In this document: positions 45,970 through 53,601 of the stretch, in pieces
How positions within the stretch are numbered: position 1 is the stretch's first letter
Layout: the number at the start of each line of letters is the position of its first letter
Source of the DNA: Lyngbya sp. PCC 8106
GTDB taxonomy: Bacteria > Cyanobacteriota > Cyanobacteriia > Cyanobacteriales > Microcoleaceae
NCBI RefSeq assembly: GCF_000169095.1
Contig: NZ_AAVU01000016.1
Coordinates: 1 to 64,000, forward strand
Direction: 5' to 3'
DNA length: 64,000 bases
Position numbers and translations under genes: made by a program
Notes under the pieces: model-generated
Database searches by the model: none
What the model saw: the letters and a program-made list of their open reading frames with translations, nothing else
Told to the model about the DNA's origin: nothing

Positions 45970-46846
45970 CAAAGCGATAGCCTTGTTGTTTCAAAGTATA
46001 AATGATCAGAGGTAACGCCTCAATTGTACGATGACGACTTCCTCCGCCATCATGGAGTAAAACAATAGCACCCGAATGAACTTGATTAATAACCCGATTT
46101 GCTAACACTGTTACTGAGGGTTGTTGATAATCTTTTGTATCAATTGACCACATCACAACTACATATTTTTGACTTTTTGCATAGTCAACCACACCATTAT
46201 TTAAAATTCCCCCTGGAGGTCGAAATAACTGAGTTTTAGCGCCTGTTAATCGTTCAATCACCGCCGTTGTATTGTCGATTTCAGCAGCAGCTTTAGCAGT
46301 ATTCATCGGTTCATAGGGATGATTCCAAGTATGATTGCCAACGGCGTGACCTTGATTAACCACTTGTTGAGCAATTTCTGGATGTCGAGACAAATTTTGT
46401 CCTAGAAAAAAGAAAGTTCCTTTAATATTATGTTGTTGTAAAATGTGCAGAATCTTTAACGTATCTAGCCAGGGGCCATCATCAAACGTCAACGCAATGA
46501 CTTTTTCATTTTGATTAATTTCTACTCGATAAATTGTGCTTCCTAGATAATGAGACGGGATTGAAAAATCACCGGGTAAAGGTATGGGTTCAGACTTTTT
46601 AGGAAGATAAGGAGTGGGTTCGCCGAGGGGAGGAATAAGGGGTTGCCAAGCCGGAAAAATGATACGAATAGTAGGTTTTGGTTGAGGTTGAGGTGTTGGA
46701 GAGGGTTGAGTTGGAGGTTCTAATATAAAAGTCGATGCACCTACTTTTTCTAAATTCCAACTGAGTCCCATTAAACCAGTCAGATACAACAGCAAAATCT
46801 GAAAAATCAGTCCTTGACCTCGGCTAACCATCAGTTTGAACCTCAA
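45932..46846 (-). CDS. polysaccharide deacetylase (NodB family), second copy
   Basis: A 304-residue exported CE4 enzyme. An N-terminal hydrophobic segment (about 12-28, GLIFQILLLYLTGLMGLSW) and a Pro-rich linker precede the deacetylase domain (about 110-300). Motifs: IALTFDDGPWLDTL, GNHTWNHPYEPMN, LFRPPGGILNNGVVDYA, VLLHDGGGSRHRT. It is clearly a paralogue of the 19624-20766 gene but with a shorter stalk. It overlaps the cbiA 3' end by 38 bases tail to tail, so antisense pairing of the transcripts is possible. Confidence 0.9.
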   Translation of the reverse strand: MRFKLMVSRGQGLIFQILLLYLTGLMGLSWNLEKVGASTFILEPPTQPSPTPQPQPKPTIRIIFPAWQPLIPPLGEPTPYLPKKSEPIPLPGDFSIPSHYLGSTIYRVEINQNEKVIALTFDDGPWLDTLKILHILQQHNIKGTFFFLGQNLSRHPEIAQQVVNQGHAVGNHTWNHPYEPMNTAKAAAEIDNTTAVIERLTGAKTQLFRPPGGILNNGVVDYAKSQKYVVVMWSIDTKDYQQPSVTVLANRVINQVHSGAIVLLHDGGGSRHRTIEALPLIIYTLKQQGYRFVTVPELLQIQQN

Positions 46847-46886
46847 TTTTAGGGGGAATTGAGTATAGTGTACCTCGATGTTGCTA

Positions 46887-48374
46887 TTATATTATGCTTG
46901 AAATCCAATTACCATGAAAACCACTGGGAACCCGAACCGGAAGATGAATTTCAGCCAGAGGTTCACTAGCAAAATTAGCGGGGTCAAGAATTACTAAACT
47001 ACTGGTTGCTGTATTTTCATCAAAGACAAATGTGACCACATATCCTTGATCTTCAGCTTCTTGTCCTTGTTTGGGAATAAAACTCGCTTCACCACAATAA
47101 CGTCCCGGTTTAAAGCGATGAACATGAGAAACTTTCCGTTCTAAATCATATTGAATTAGTTCTGAGAAGTAGTTGGGAATTTGCTTTTGTGCGACTAATT
47201 CAACATCAATGTGAGGTGTATATCCAAACCGATAGGGTTGTCCAGTTTTACGGAAATCAAAGGTTGGGAAATCAACGACTCGATCATCTAAAGGTTCATG
47301 TTTAGCTGTTTTTTCTTCGGGATTAATTATTAATCGTTGTAGATGAGATTTGACTTCTTTTCCAGAATTTACAGTAGCGGGATCTAATTTTATTTGATTA
47401 TGATAGGCAAAATCAACAACAACTTCTCCTTCTTGTTCATAAGCATTCATAAAATGCCACATCCACAAGGGTTCTGTTTCTATCCAAATTGGTTTTTGAT
47501 CAACATTCTTGCGATGAATTAACCCGATTTTTGTACCATATTCCGGTTTCCATTCAAACGGAAGTCCACCCCCGAGCGCTTGAAATACATTAAAAACTAG
47601 AGGACAATGAAAGAAAATGATGTAATTTTCAGTAATTGCCGTATCATGTATGAGTGCGGGAGATTCCATTTCAATGGGAGTTTTACGAATTATTTTCCCC
47701 TGTTTATCGGCAACATAATACACTAAGTAAGGCGCAGCTAACAGAGAATAACGATAAAAATGTAACTCTCCTGTGTGTGGATCAACCTTCGGATGTGCGG
47801 TCATTGCTTCTTCAAGTTCGCCATCAAAATCCCACTCTCCTAAAGTTTCTAATTCGCTAGAAATTTGATAGGGTAATCCGACTTCATACAATGCTAATAA
47901 ATTATCTCCATAGGGTACAATATTAGTATTAGCAAAGTTAACAAGCGGCATATTTTGTCGTTCTTTTCCCTCCATATCTTGCTGTAAAGTCTTGGTCACA
48001 ATCCAGCGATTTCGATAACTGGCTTTTCCTTCTTTGAGATAAACCGCATGAATCATTCCATCCCCTTCTAAGGGATATTGATAATTCGTTGGTTTTAAGT
48101 AAGGATTGGGGCCGTTTCTCATGTACATTCCATTCAAATCTGCTGGAATTTCCCCAGTTACTTTTAAGTTTTCAAGATCGAGTTCTTTAAAAACAGGAGC
48201 GTTAATTCCTTGTAAAAAAATGTTATCACTTAACCATTCTTGGGTTGAAATTAATTTTCGACTGGGAGCAGACAAAGCTAACAGAGAATGACCTCCAACA
48301 GTCGAAAGAAAAGAGGCAAATGCAGCGGCTTTTAGAAAATCTCGTCTGGAAAAGTTCGACCGTTTCATATTCAA
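46887..48374 (-). CDS. carotenoid oxygenase with Tat signal
   Basis: A 495-residue RPE65/carotenoid cleavage dioxygenase-type protein. A twin-arginine signal (FSRRDFLKAAAFASFLSTV) directs export of the folded, iron-loaded enzyme; the start may be Met3. Family motifs: GMYMRNGPNPYLKPTNYQYP, EGDGMIHAVYL, AHPKVDPHTGELHFYRYSLL, LIHDTAITENYIIFFHCPL, WMWHFMNAYEQEGEVVVDFA and the C-terminal GFHGNWI. The four iron-binding histidines can be placed. The substrate, a carotenoid or apocarotenoid, is not determinable. It lies 40 bases upstream of the deacetylase on the same strand. Confidence 0.9.
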   Translation of the reverse strand: MNMKRSNFSRRDFLKAAAFASFLSTVGGHSLLALSAPSRKLISTQEWLSDNIFLQGINAPVFKELDLENLKVTGEIPADLNGMYMRNGPNPYLKPTNYQYPLEGDGMIHAVYLKEGKASYRNRWIVTKTLQQDMEGKERQNMPLVNFANTNIVPYGDNLLALYEVGLPYQISSELETLGEWDFDGELEEAMTAHPKVDPHTGELHFYRYSLLAAPYLVYYVADKQGKIIRKTPIEMESPALIHDTAITENYIIFFHCPLVFNVFQALGGGLPFEWKPEYGTKIGLIHRKNVDQKPIWIETEPLWMWHFMNAYEQEGEVVVDFAYHNQIKLDPATVNSGKEVKSHLQRLIINPEEKTAKHEPLDDRVVDFPTFDFRKTGQPYRFGYTPHIDVELVAQKQIPNYFSELIQYDLERKVSHVHRFKPGRYCGEASFIPKQGQEAEDQGYVVTFVFDENTATSSLVILDPANFASEPLAEIHLPVRVPSGFHGNWISSII

Positions 48375-48635
48375 AAAATAATATCTCTAGAGGTGGCTAA
48401 GATTTTAAACCAAGAATCTAGAGATCAGGAAAATTATTTATTCTATTTTAAGAACAATCTAAATTTTATTTTAATCTGTTATCAAAGATACGATTTGAAC
48501 TTAATTAAAAACCAATTTAGACTCAAAATTCAGTAACAAATCAAACAAAAATACAAAATTTAAAGTAAAATAGGGGATGTAAATTTTCTCAGACAGTCAA
48601 ATCACTGCGGAAGCACTCATCCCCTTGACGCTTAC

Positions 48636-48938
48636 CTAACTTGCGGTGACATCAACAACCGTTTTTTCAGTATCAACAACCTCAGCATCAGCAACTTCCG
48701 TAGAGGCTGAATTCTGACTACTCTTAAGACGTTCGAGTAATAATTGAGAAATTTCGCTTACAAACAAAGTTGCAACAATTCCATCATCAATCCATCCTAT
48801 AATGGGGATAAAATCAGGAGCAATATCAATCGGACTCAACAGATAAAGTAACGTTCCGAGAATCAATACCCAACGATATTTTGTATTACGCAGTGTGTGA
48901 CGATACCAATTATAGAAGGATTGAACTAAGTTTTGCAT
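48636..48938 (-). CDS. YkvA (DUF1232) family membrane protein
   Basis: A 100-residue protein. The DUF1232 signature LLYLLSPIDIAPDFIPIIGW followed by IDDGIVATLFV is clear, forming one or two short membrane helices. The first 20 residues are basic and aromatic. The C-terminus is a Ser/Val-rich tail (about 75-100). The function of this widespread family is unknown. It is isolated by spacing. Confidence 0.85.
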   Translation of the reverse strand: MQNLVQSFYNWYRHTLRNTKYRWVLILGTLLYLLSPIDIAPDFIPIIGWIDDGIVATLFVSEISQLLLERLKSSQNSASTEVADAEVVDTEKTVVDVTAS

Positions 48939-49134
48939 CCGGCTACCTCGTTGAAATTTCGTATAGTTCTATAATTACAGTTTGTCTGTCTCCTCGGAAG
49001 TGTAGATTTTCCCCCACAAGAGTCGGGATACTTCACTTGGTACTTTCCGGAATAAAACCCAAAGCAGTTGTAGTGCGATCGCCTCTTGCTGTTGTAATAT
49101 AATAGGTGTTATAGAAAAATGAGGGTCGAATATT

Positions 49135-49518
49135 TTGAGTAATCACATTCAATATTGGAGAGAACGTCAAGCCAAGCAAAAAGCGCAAAATCAGCGAATG
49201 GTAATGCAAGCTCGTTCACAGTTAGTTGATATTGTTAATGTTCTAGTGGATAAATTTAAGGTCACAAAAGTGATTGTGTTTGGGTCATTAGTTAAAGATA
49301 AATTTACGGCTGAGTCTGATATTGATATTGCAGTCGAAGGGATTAGAAAGCAGGATTTTTTCACCGCATTATCTGAAGTAAATCGCCAGACAAATAGATG
49401 GGTGGACTTGAAGCCAATCGAAGATTTAGAACCTCATTTTCGCCAACGAGTTTTTGAGACAGGAGAATGTATTTATGAGGCAGATTTCAGCAAGTCAAAT
49501 TCGGGAACTGACAACTGA
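49135..49518 (+). CDS. MNT-type nucleotidyltransferase, antitoxin of a HEPN pair
   Basis: A 127-residue minimal nucleotidyltransferase. The catalytic motif VIVFGSLVKDKFTAESDIDI has the GS and the paired aspartates (DID) intact, so nucleotidyl transfer is plausible. In MntA-HepT systems such proteins AMPylate and silence the HEPN toxin. The start is TTG at 49135; the downstream Met23 is an alternative. It overlaps the HEPN gene by 44 bases, indicating translational coupling. Confidence 0.85.
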   Translation: MSNHIQYWRERQAKQKAQNQRMVMQARSQLVDIVNVLVDKFKVTKVIVFGSLVKDKFTAESDIDIAVEGIRKQDFFTALSEVNRQTNRWVDLKPIEDLEPHFRQRVFETGECIYEADFSKSNSGTDN

Positions 49519-49990
49519 TATTGAAGTTGAGTTAGAACGTTTAGGACGTTTAGAAAGTGGGATCAATCAAGTTCAGCAAGAGATGAGTCGGACTCCAGAA
49601 CTTGCTACTATTTTTTATGAAAGCGTTGCTTTAAAATTACATAATTTTTATACGGGTTGTGAACGTATTTTTCAATTAATCGCGTCTGAGTTGAATGGCA
49701 TATTACCCTCTAGTTATGATTGGCATAAACGACTCTTAAATCGCATGGGAGTTGAACGAGAAGGACTCCCTCAAGTCTTGAGTCAAGACACAATTAATCG
49801 CTTACAAGATTATTTGGGTTTTCGGCATATTGTTCGCAACCTTTACGGTTTTGAGTTAGATCCAGTTCGACTAGAACGACTCATGGAACAGTATCCTTCT
49901 ATCTGGCATCGATTTCAAGAGGAAATCCGACAATTTTTAAATGCGTTACAGAAATTAGCCGAACAGTTAGAAGCAGGGGATGAGTTGTAA
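49475..49990 (+). CDS. HepT-like HEPN domain protein, RX4NXY variant
   Basis: A 171-residue helical protein from the ATG at 49475, chosen because AGGAG precedes it; a TTG at 49454 would add 7 residues. The HEPN RNase motif RX4HXY appears as RHIVRNLY: Arg117 and Tyr124 are kept, but the catalytic His is Asn122. The FYTGCERIFQLIASEL helix is typical of the HepT-like family. The tyrosine AMPylated in known systems is retained. With Asn the RNase may be weakened or inactive, or the active residue may be His118. Confidence 0.8.
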   Translation: MRQISASQIRELTTDIEVELERLGRLESGINQVQQEMSRTPELATIFYESVALKLHNFYTGCERIFQLIASELNGILPSSYDWHKRLLNRMGVEREGLPQVLSQDTINRLQDYLGFRHIVRNLYGFELDPVRLERLMEQYPSIWHRFQEEIRQFLNALQKLAEQLEAGDEL

Positions 49991-50004
49991 ATAGACTCTA
50001 AATT

Positions 50005-53001
50005 TTATTGAGAATTCCGAACAACCTGCCGATAAAACTCCTCTAATGCTTTAACACAAGTTTCATCCTCAAATAAGTTATCCTGTTGTTGACTCATTCG
50101 TTGAGAAATATCCTGTCGCCAAGCAGAATCCAAGCCTAATTTAACCGCAATATTAATATATTCCGCTTCATTTTTAGCAATTGTATCCGTTACTCCCAAC
50201 AGTTTTAAAAAACTATCTGCATGACGACCTCGCATAAATTCACCCGGACAAGTTACAATCGGTAAATTGCAGGCAATCGCTTCTAAAGACGTATTCCCAC
50301 CCGACCAAGTAAAGGTATCTAAAAACACGTCTGAAAGTAGATTTAACATCAGATAATCTGAACGTTCAGGAATGCTAAGATGAATACAATAATTTTCGTG
50401 ATTTAAACTCGCAGCAGCAAAAGCACGTTCGAGACGAGGGATTAAGATTGTTCCGCGTAAAAAGAGAAACTTCGCGTTAGGAACATTTAGGGCAATTTCG
50501 GGTAAAATATAATCGTATTGTGGCAAATATTTAAACGGCGCTTGACAGCAAAAATAGAGAACAGAGTCTTCTGAAATATTAAAGTATGAACGGCTTTTGG
50601 TTAAATTTGGAATGTCTTTGGGTTGGGGATAAGCAACCCCAATATTCGGTAAACGAACGAGGGTTTCTGAGTAATGTTCCTGTGCATTTTCAGGTTCCAT
50701 TAATTGACTTGATAAAAAGTAATCAATCGTTGGGAGTCCCGTTGTTACCGGATGTCCCCAAGCCGTACATTGAACGGGTGCTAAACGTAACGCCGCCATT
50801 TGCATTGTCGGTGCATCCATGCCAATTTCAGGATACACTAAAATATGCAGTTGATCATCAAGGATTTGTTGACAAACGGCTGCAAAGTTTCCGGGGATGT
50901 GATGAAAAATATCACTATATTGACGAAATATTTGAGTGATTGGATCGGGAGTATTGCTGGTATAATAACAGTAAACTTCAAAGTTGTTATGATTACAAAA
51001 TCTCAACCATCCCGTTAACCAAAGAGTGCCACTATAGGAATGTAAATAATGGGAGACATATCCCACTCTAATTTTTTGTTCAACCTTTGGTATTGTTAAC
51101 GGTTTGACCCAGTTGGGATAGTTAGCCGCCATAATATTATGAACTAAATTACCATAATTTTTTTGCGATTCCACAACGTTATGGGCTTGATAGGCTAAAT
51201 AAAAATTTGTCCATCGACTTAAACCCCAAAATGCACTTTCTCTTTCTGCGGGAGTTTCTAAACGAGTGGTTTGAATTAAGGTTTGGAGTTCTTGTTCAAA
51301 TCGTTTTCTGTAATAATTGATTGATTCAGGATGATGATAGATTATTGGAACAATTAAATGTTTGAGGAGTTTAAACGTATAATCATTAGGAAGATAATTA
51401 AAAGCGGTTTCGGCTTGAGAGATAGCGGCTTCTGTTTCTCCCTGACGAAGTAACTGTAGAATTAAAGAAAAGTGGAGTTGTCCAGAAGTTGGATGAACTT
51501 GAGTTCCGGTTTGTAGAACTTTAATGGCTTCTTGAGGTTGATGAATTTGATTAAAACAATCACTCAGGGTTGCATAGAGTTCAACTTCTCCGGGTTGGAG
51601 TTCGAGGTAGTTTTGAAAAAATTGAATGGCTTTGTTGTATTTTCCCTGTTGATAATATTGTTGAGCAAAGGTATAATAAATAGGTGCTGGATTTTCTTTT
51701 GCAGCTTCAGCAAGATTGAGATTTTGTTGGACTTCTACGGCTTCAGGATTCAAGGTTAAAGCGGTTTGATAAATGGCGATCGCATCTTCAAAATGAGTTT
51801 GTTCTAAGAGAATATTTCCTAAGTTGAGATAGCTTCCCCAGTGGTTCGGGTTAACCTCAATTGCTTTTCGATAAATGGCTTCGGCTTCGGTGAGTGAACC
51901 CTGCTGTTTAATCAAATTTCCTAAGTTTTGATAGGCGTAGACTAAACTATTATCAAGTTCAATAGCGGTTTGATAGGCGGTAATAGCTTCTGAGTATTTC
52001 TCTATTCTTTCTAAACCCAATCCCAGATGATAATGTCTAACTGCAATAGAGGAATCTATTTCTAAAGATTTCAAAATCGCTTGAACAGATTCTCGATAAT
52101 TTTCGACTTCATAATAAAGGATACTGAGTTGATGCCAAGCTTCAGCATGATTGGGTTGCCATTGAAGGAACTTTTTATATTTTTGTTCGGCAATTTTGTA
52201 TTGTTTTTGTTCGTGAGAGTTAATGGCTTCATTATAAATTTGGCTAATATTGACTTCGGGTTCTAACTGTTGTAAACTTTGAATGGCATGAATAACTTGT
52301 TCAGATTGTTGATCCTGAAAATTTGAAACAGAATAGTTAAACGTTTGTTCAGCATTCCAACTTAACACTTGAATTTCAGTTCCTAAAATTTGATTCAGGT
52401 TAATTGAGTCACAACCGTCTAATAAAATTTTACATTGGGGATAAGCTGCCATAAAATCCCAAATCGCTTGTTGTACCGTACCTTTATCCGCAGAATTAAC
52501 CAAAATAATTGCTTGATTGGCTAAAAAAGGCCGAACCAAAAGCAAACTCATCAAAACCGAACGATAATCCGATAAAGCTTGATAATAGTAAACTCCAATT
52601 TGAGAATCGGTTTCAACTTCCCGCAGTTCCAATAAAAAAGACTCAAAATCTTGATTACAAAAAATAATCTGTTCTTCTAAATTAAAAAGCTGTACATTTT
52701 CTACAAGTTGTTCTAAACTATCATTATCGGAAATTTCACTAACAGCATAAGCCATCTTTTCGGGATGACCCAACAATGCAGCAATCAATGAAATACCGTC
52801 CTGAGTTCCAACTTCACAATACATTTCCGAGGCTTCCAAACACTCCACAGCAACGTTAAGCAACTGCATGAAATTAACAGAAACTTCTGGATTTATTTGT
52901 TCAAGTCGCTGTTGAAATTGATCGGATTTGGGCTGAACCGTCTCATGTTCCCAGTTTTCATAGAAGTTCGGGAGTTGTTGAATAAATTTTTGAACGTCCA
53001 T
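50005..53001 (-). CDS. methyltransferase-like / TPR / GT41 glycosyltransferase
   Basis: A 998-residue protein from the ATG at 53001; an upstream GTG at 53034 would add 11 residues. Domains: a class I methyltransferase-like module (about 45-225; YCEVGTQDGISLIAALLGHP), TPR array (about 255-560; repeated A-x-x-x-Y-x-x-A units such as YAYQNLGNLIKQQGSLTEAE), and a GT41 (O-GlcNAc transferase/SPINDLY-type) domain (about 645-990; GYVSHYLHSYSGTLWLTGWL, and the UDP-sugar region FLDTFTWSGGNTSLEAIACN). The methyltransferase acidic motif reads YYYQALSDYRS, where related proteins have YYYDGAHDYRS, so that domain may be non-catalytic. Likely protein glycosylation. Confidence 0.88.
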   Translation of the reverse strand: MDVQKFIQQLPNFYENWEHETVQPKSDQFQQRLEQINPEVSVNFMQLLNVAVECLEASEMYCEVGTQDGISLIAALLGHPEKMAYAVSEISDNDSLEQLVENVQLFNLEEQIIFCNQDFESFLLELREVETDSQIGVYYYQALSDYRSVLMSLLLVRPFLANQAIILVNSADKGTVQQAIWDFMAAYPQCKILLDGCDSINLNQILGTEIQVLSWNAEQTFNYSVSNFQDQQSEQVIHAIQSLQQLEPEVNISQIYNEAINSHEQKQYKIAEQKYKKFLQWQPNHAEAWHQLSILYYEVENYRESVQAILKSLEIDSSIAVRHYHLGLGLERIEKYSEAITAYQTAIELDNSLVYAYQNLGNLIKQQGSLTEAEAIYRKAIEVNPNHWGSYLNLGNILLEQTHFEDAIAIYQTALTLNPEAVEVQQNLNLAEAAKENPAPIYYTFAQQYYQQGKYNKAIQFFQNYLELQPGEVELYATLSDCFNQIHQPQEAIKVLQTGTQVHPTSGQLHFSLILQLLRQGETEAAISQAETAFNYLPNDYTFKLLKHLIVPIIYHHPESINYYRKRFEQELQTLIQTTRLETPAERESAFWGLSRWTNFYLAYQAHNVVESQKNYGNLVHNIMAANYPNWVKPLTIPKVEQKIRVGYVSHYLHSYSGTLWLTGWLRFCNHNNFEVYCYYTSNTPDPITQIFRQYSDIFHHIPGNFAAVCQQILDDQLHILVYPEIGMDAPTMQMAALRLAPVQCTAWGHPVTTGLPTIDYFLSSQLMEPENAQEHYSETLVRLPNIGVAYPQPKDIPNLTKSRSYFNISEDSVLYFCCQAPFKYLPQYDYILPEIALNVPNAKFLFLRGTILIPRLERAFAAASLNHENYCIHLSIPERSDYLMLNLLSDVFLDTFTWSGGNTSLEAIACNLPIVTCPGEFMRGRHADSFLKLLGVTDTIAKNEAEYINIAVKLGLDSAWRQDISQRMSQQQDNLFEDETCVKALEEFYRQVVRNSQ

Positions 53002-53162
53002 TTTCGCGGTAAAATAAGTAAAAGGCGATCGCACATCATCTATGATAGTTCAGGCAGCGGGTTGAGTTCGAGGCGTGATTTGTCGGACAGCGCGATCGCT
53101 TTTGAGAACAAGTTGGGTAGTTTAAGGAAGTAGGCAGTTGTAGCAACCCGAGAGAGGAAAGT

Positions 53163-53552
53163 ATGACCAGTTCAGAACGAGAATATATGCAGTCGCGTCA
53201 ACGCAGTCTTCAGCGCAAACAAAAGCTCATTGCATTAATTGGGACAATTGGGTTTGGTGGTTCAATGTTATTTACTCTTGTTCCCCTGTTTAAGAGTGGT
53301 TTGCAGCAACAAAATCAACCAGAAATTATAGAAGTTGAGTCTGCTGAAGTGCAGTTAAAAGCACAGGAGAAAGGCTATCAAAGTGTGTTACAGCGAGAAC
53401 CTGAAAACTTAACTGCGTTAGAAGCTTTGGTTAATGTTCGGCTACAACTGAATAATACAAAAGGAGCGATTGAACCTTTAGAAAAGTTGGTTAAATTGAG
53501 TCCAGAGAGAGAAGATTATCAGGCGTTATTGGAGCAATTGACTGCAATTTAA
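53163..53552 (+). CDS. membrane-anchored TPR-like small protein
   Basis: A 129-residue protein with a cytoplasmic basic start (SRQRSLQRKQK), one membrane helix at about 23-45 (LIALIGTIGFGGSMLFTLVP), then a helical region of about 1.5 TPR units (YQSVLQREPENLTALEALVN, AIEPLEKLVKLSPEREDYQA). It divides the two large glycosyltransferase genes and is 49 bases upstream of the next on the same strand. A scaffold role is possible but only inferred. Confidence 0.7.
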   Translation: MTSSEREYMQSRQRSLQRKQKLIALIGTIGFGGSMLFTLVPLFKSGLQQQNQPEIIEVESAEVQLKAQEKGYQSVLQREPENLTALEALVNVRLQLNNTKGAIEPLEKLVKLSPEREDYQALLEQLTAI

Positions 53553-53601
53553 TATTTTTTGGATGAACGAACGAGTTTTTTGAAAAAGAAATAAGAATAT
53601 T

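Noticed and set aside
53002..53034. Upstream GTG start for the GT41 gene
   Set aside because: It would add an 11-residue start that overlaps a GCGATCGC octamer and has no ribosome site; ATG at 53001 is preferred.
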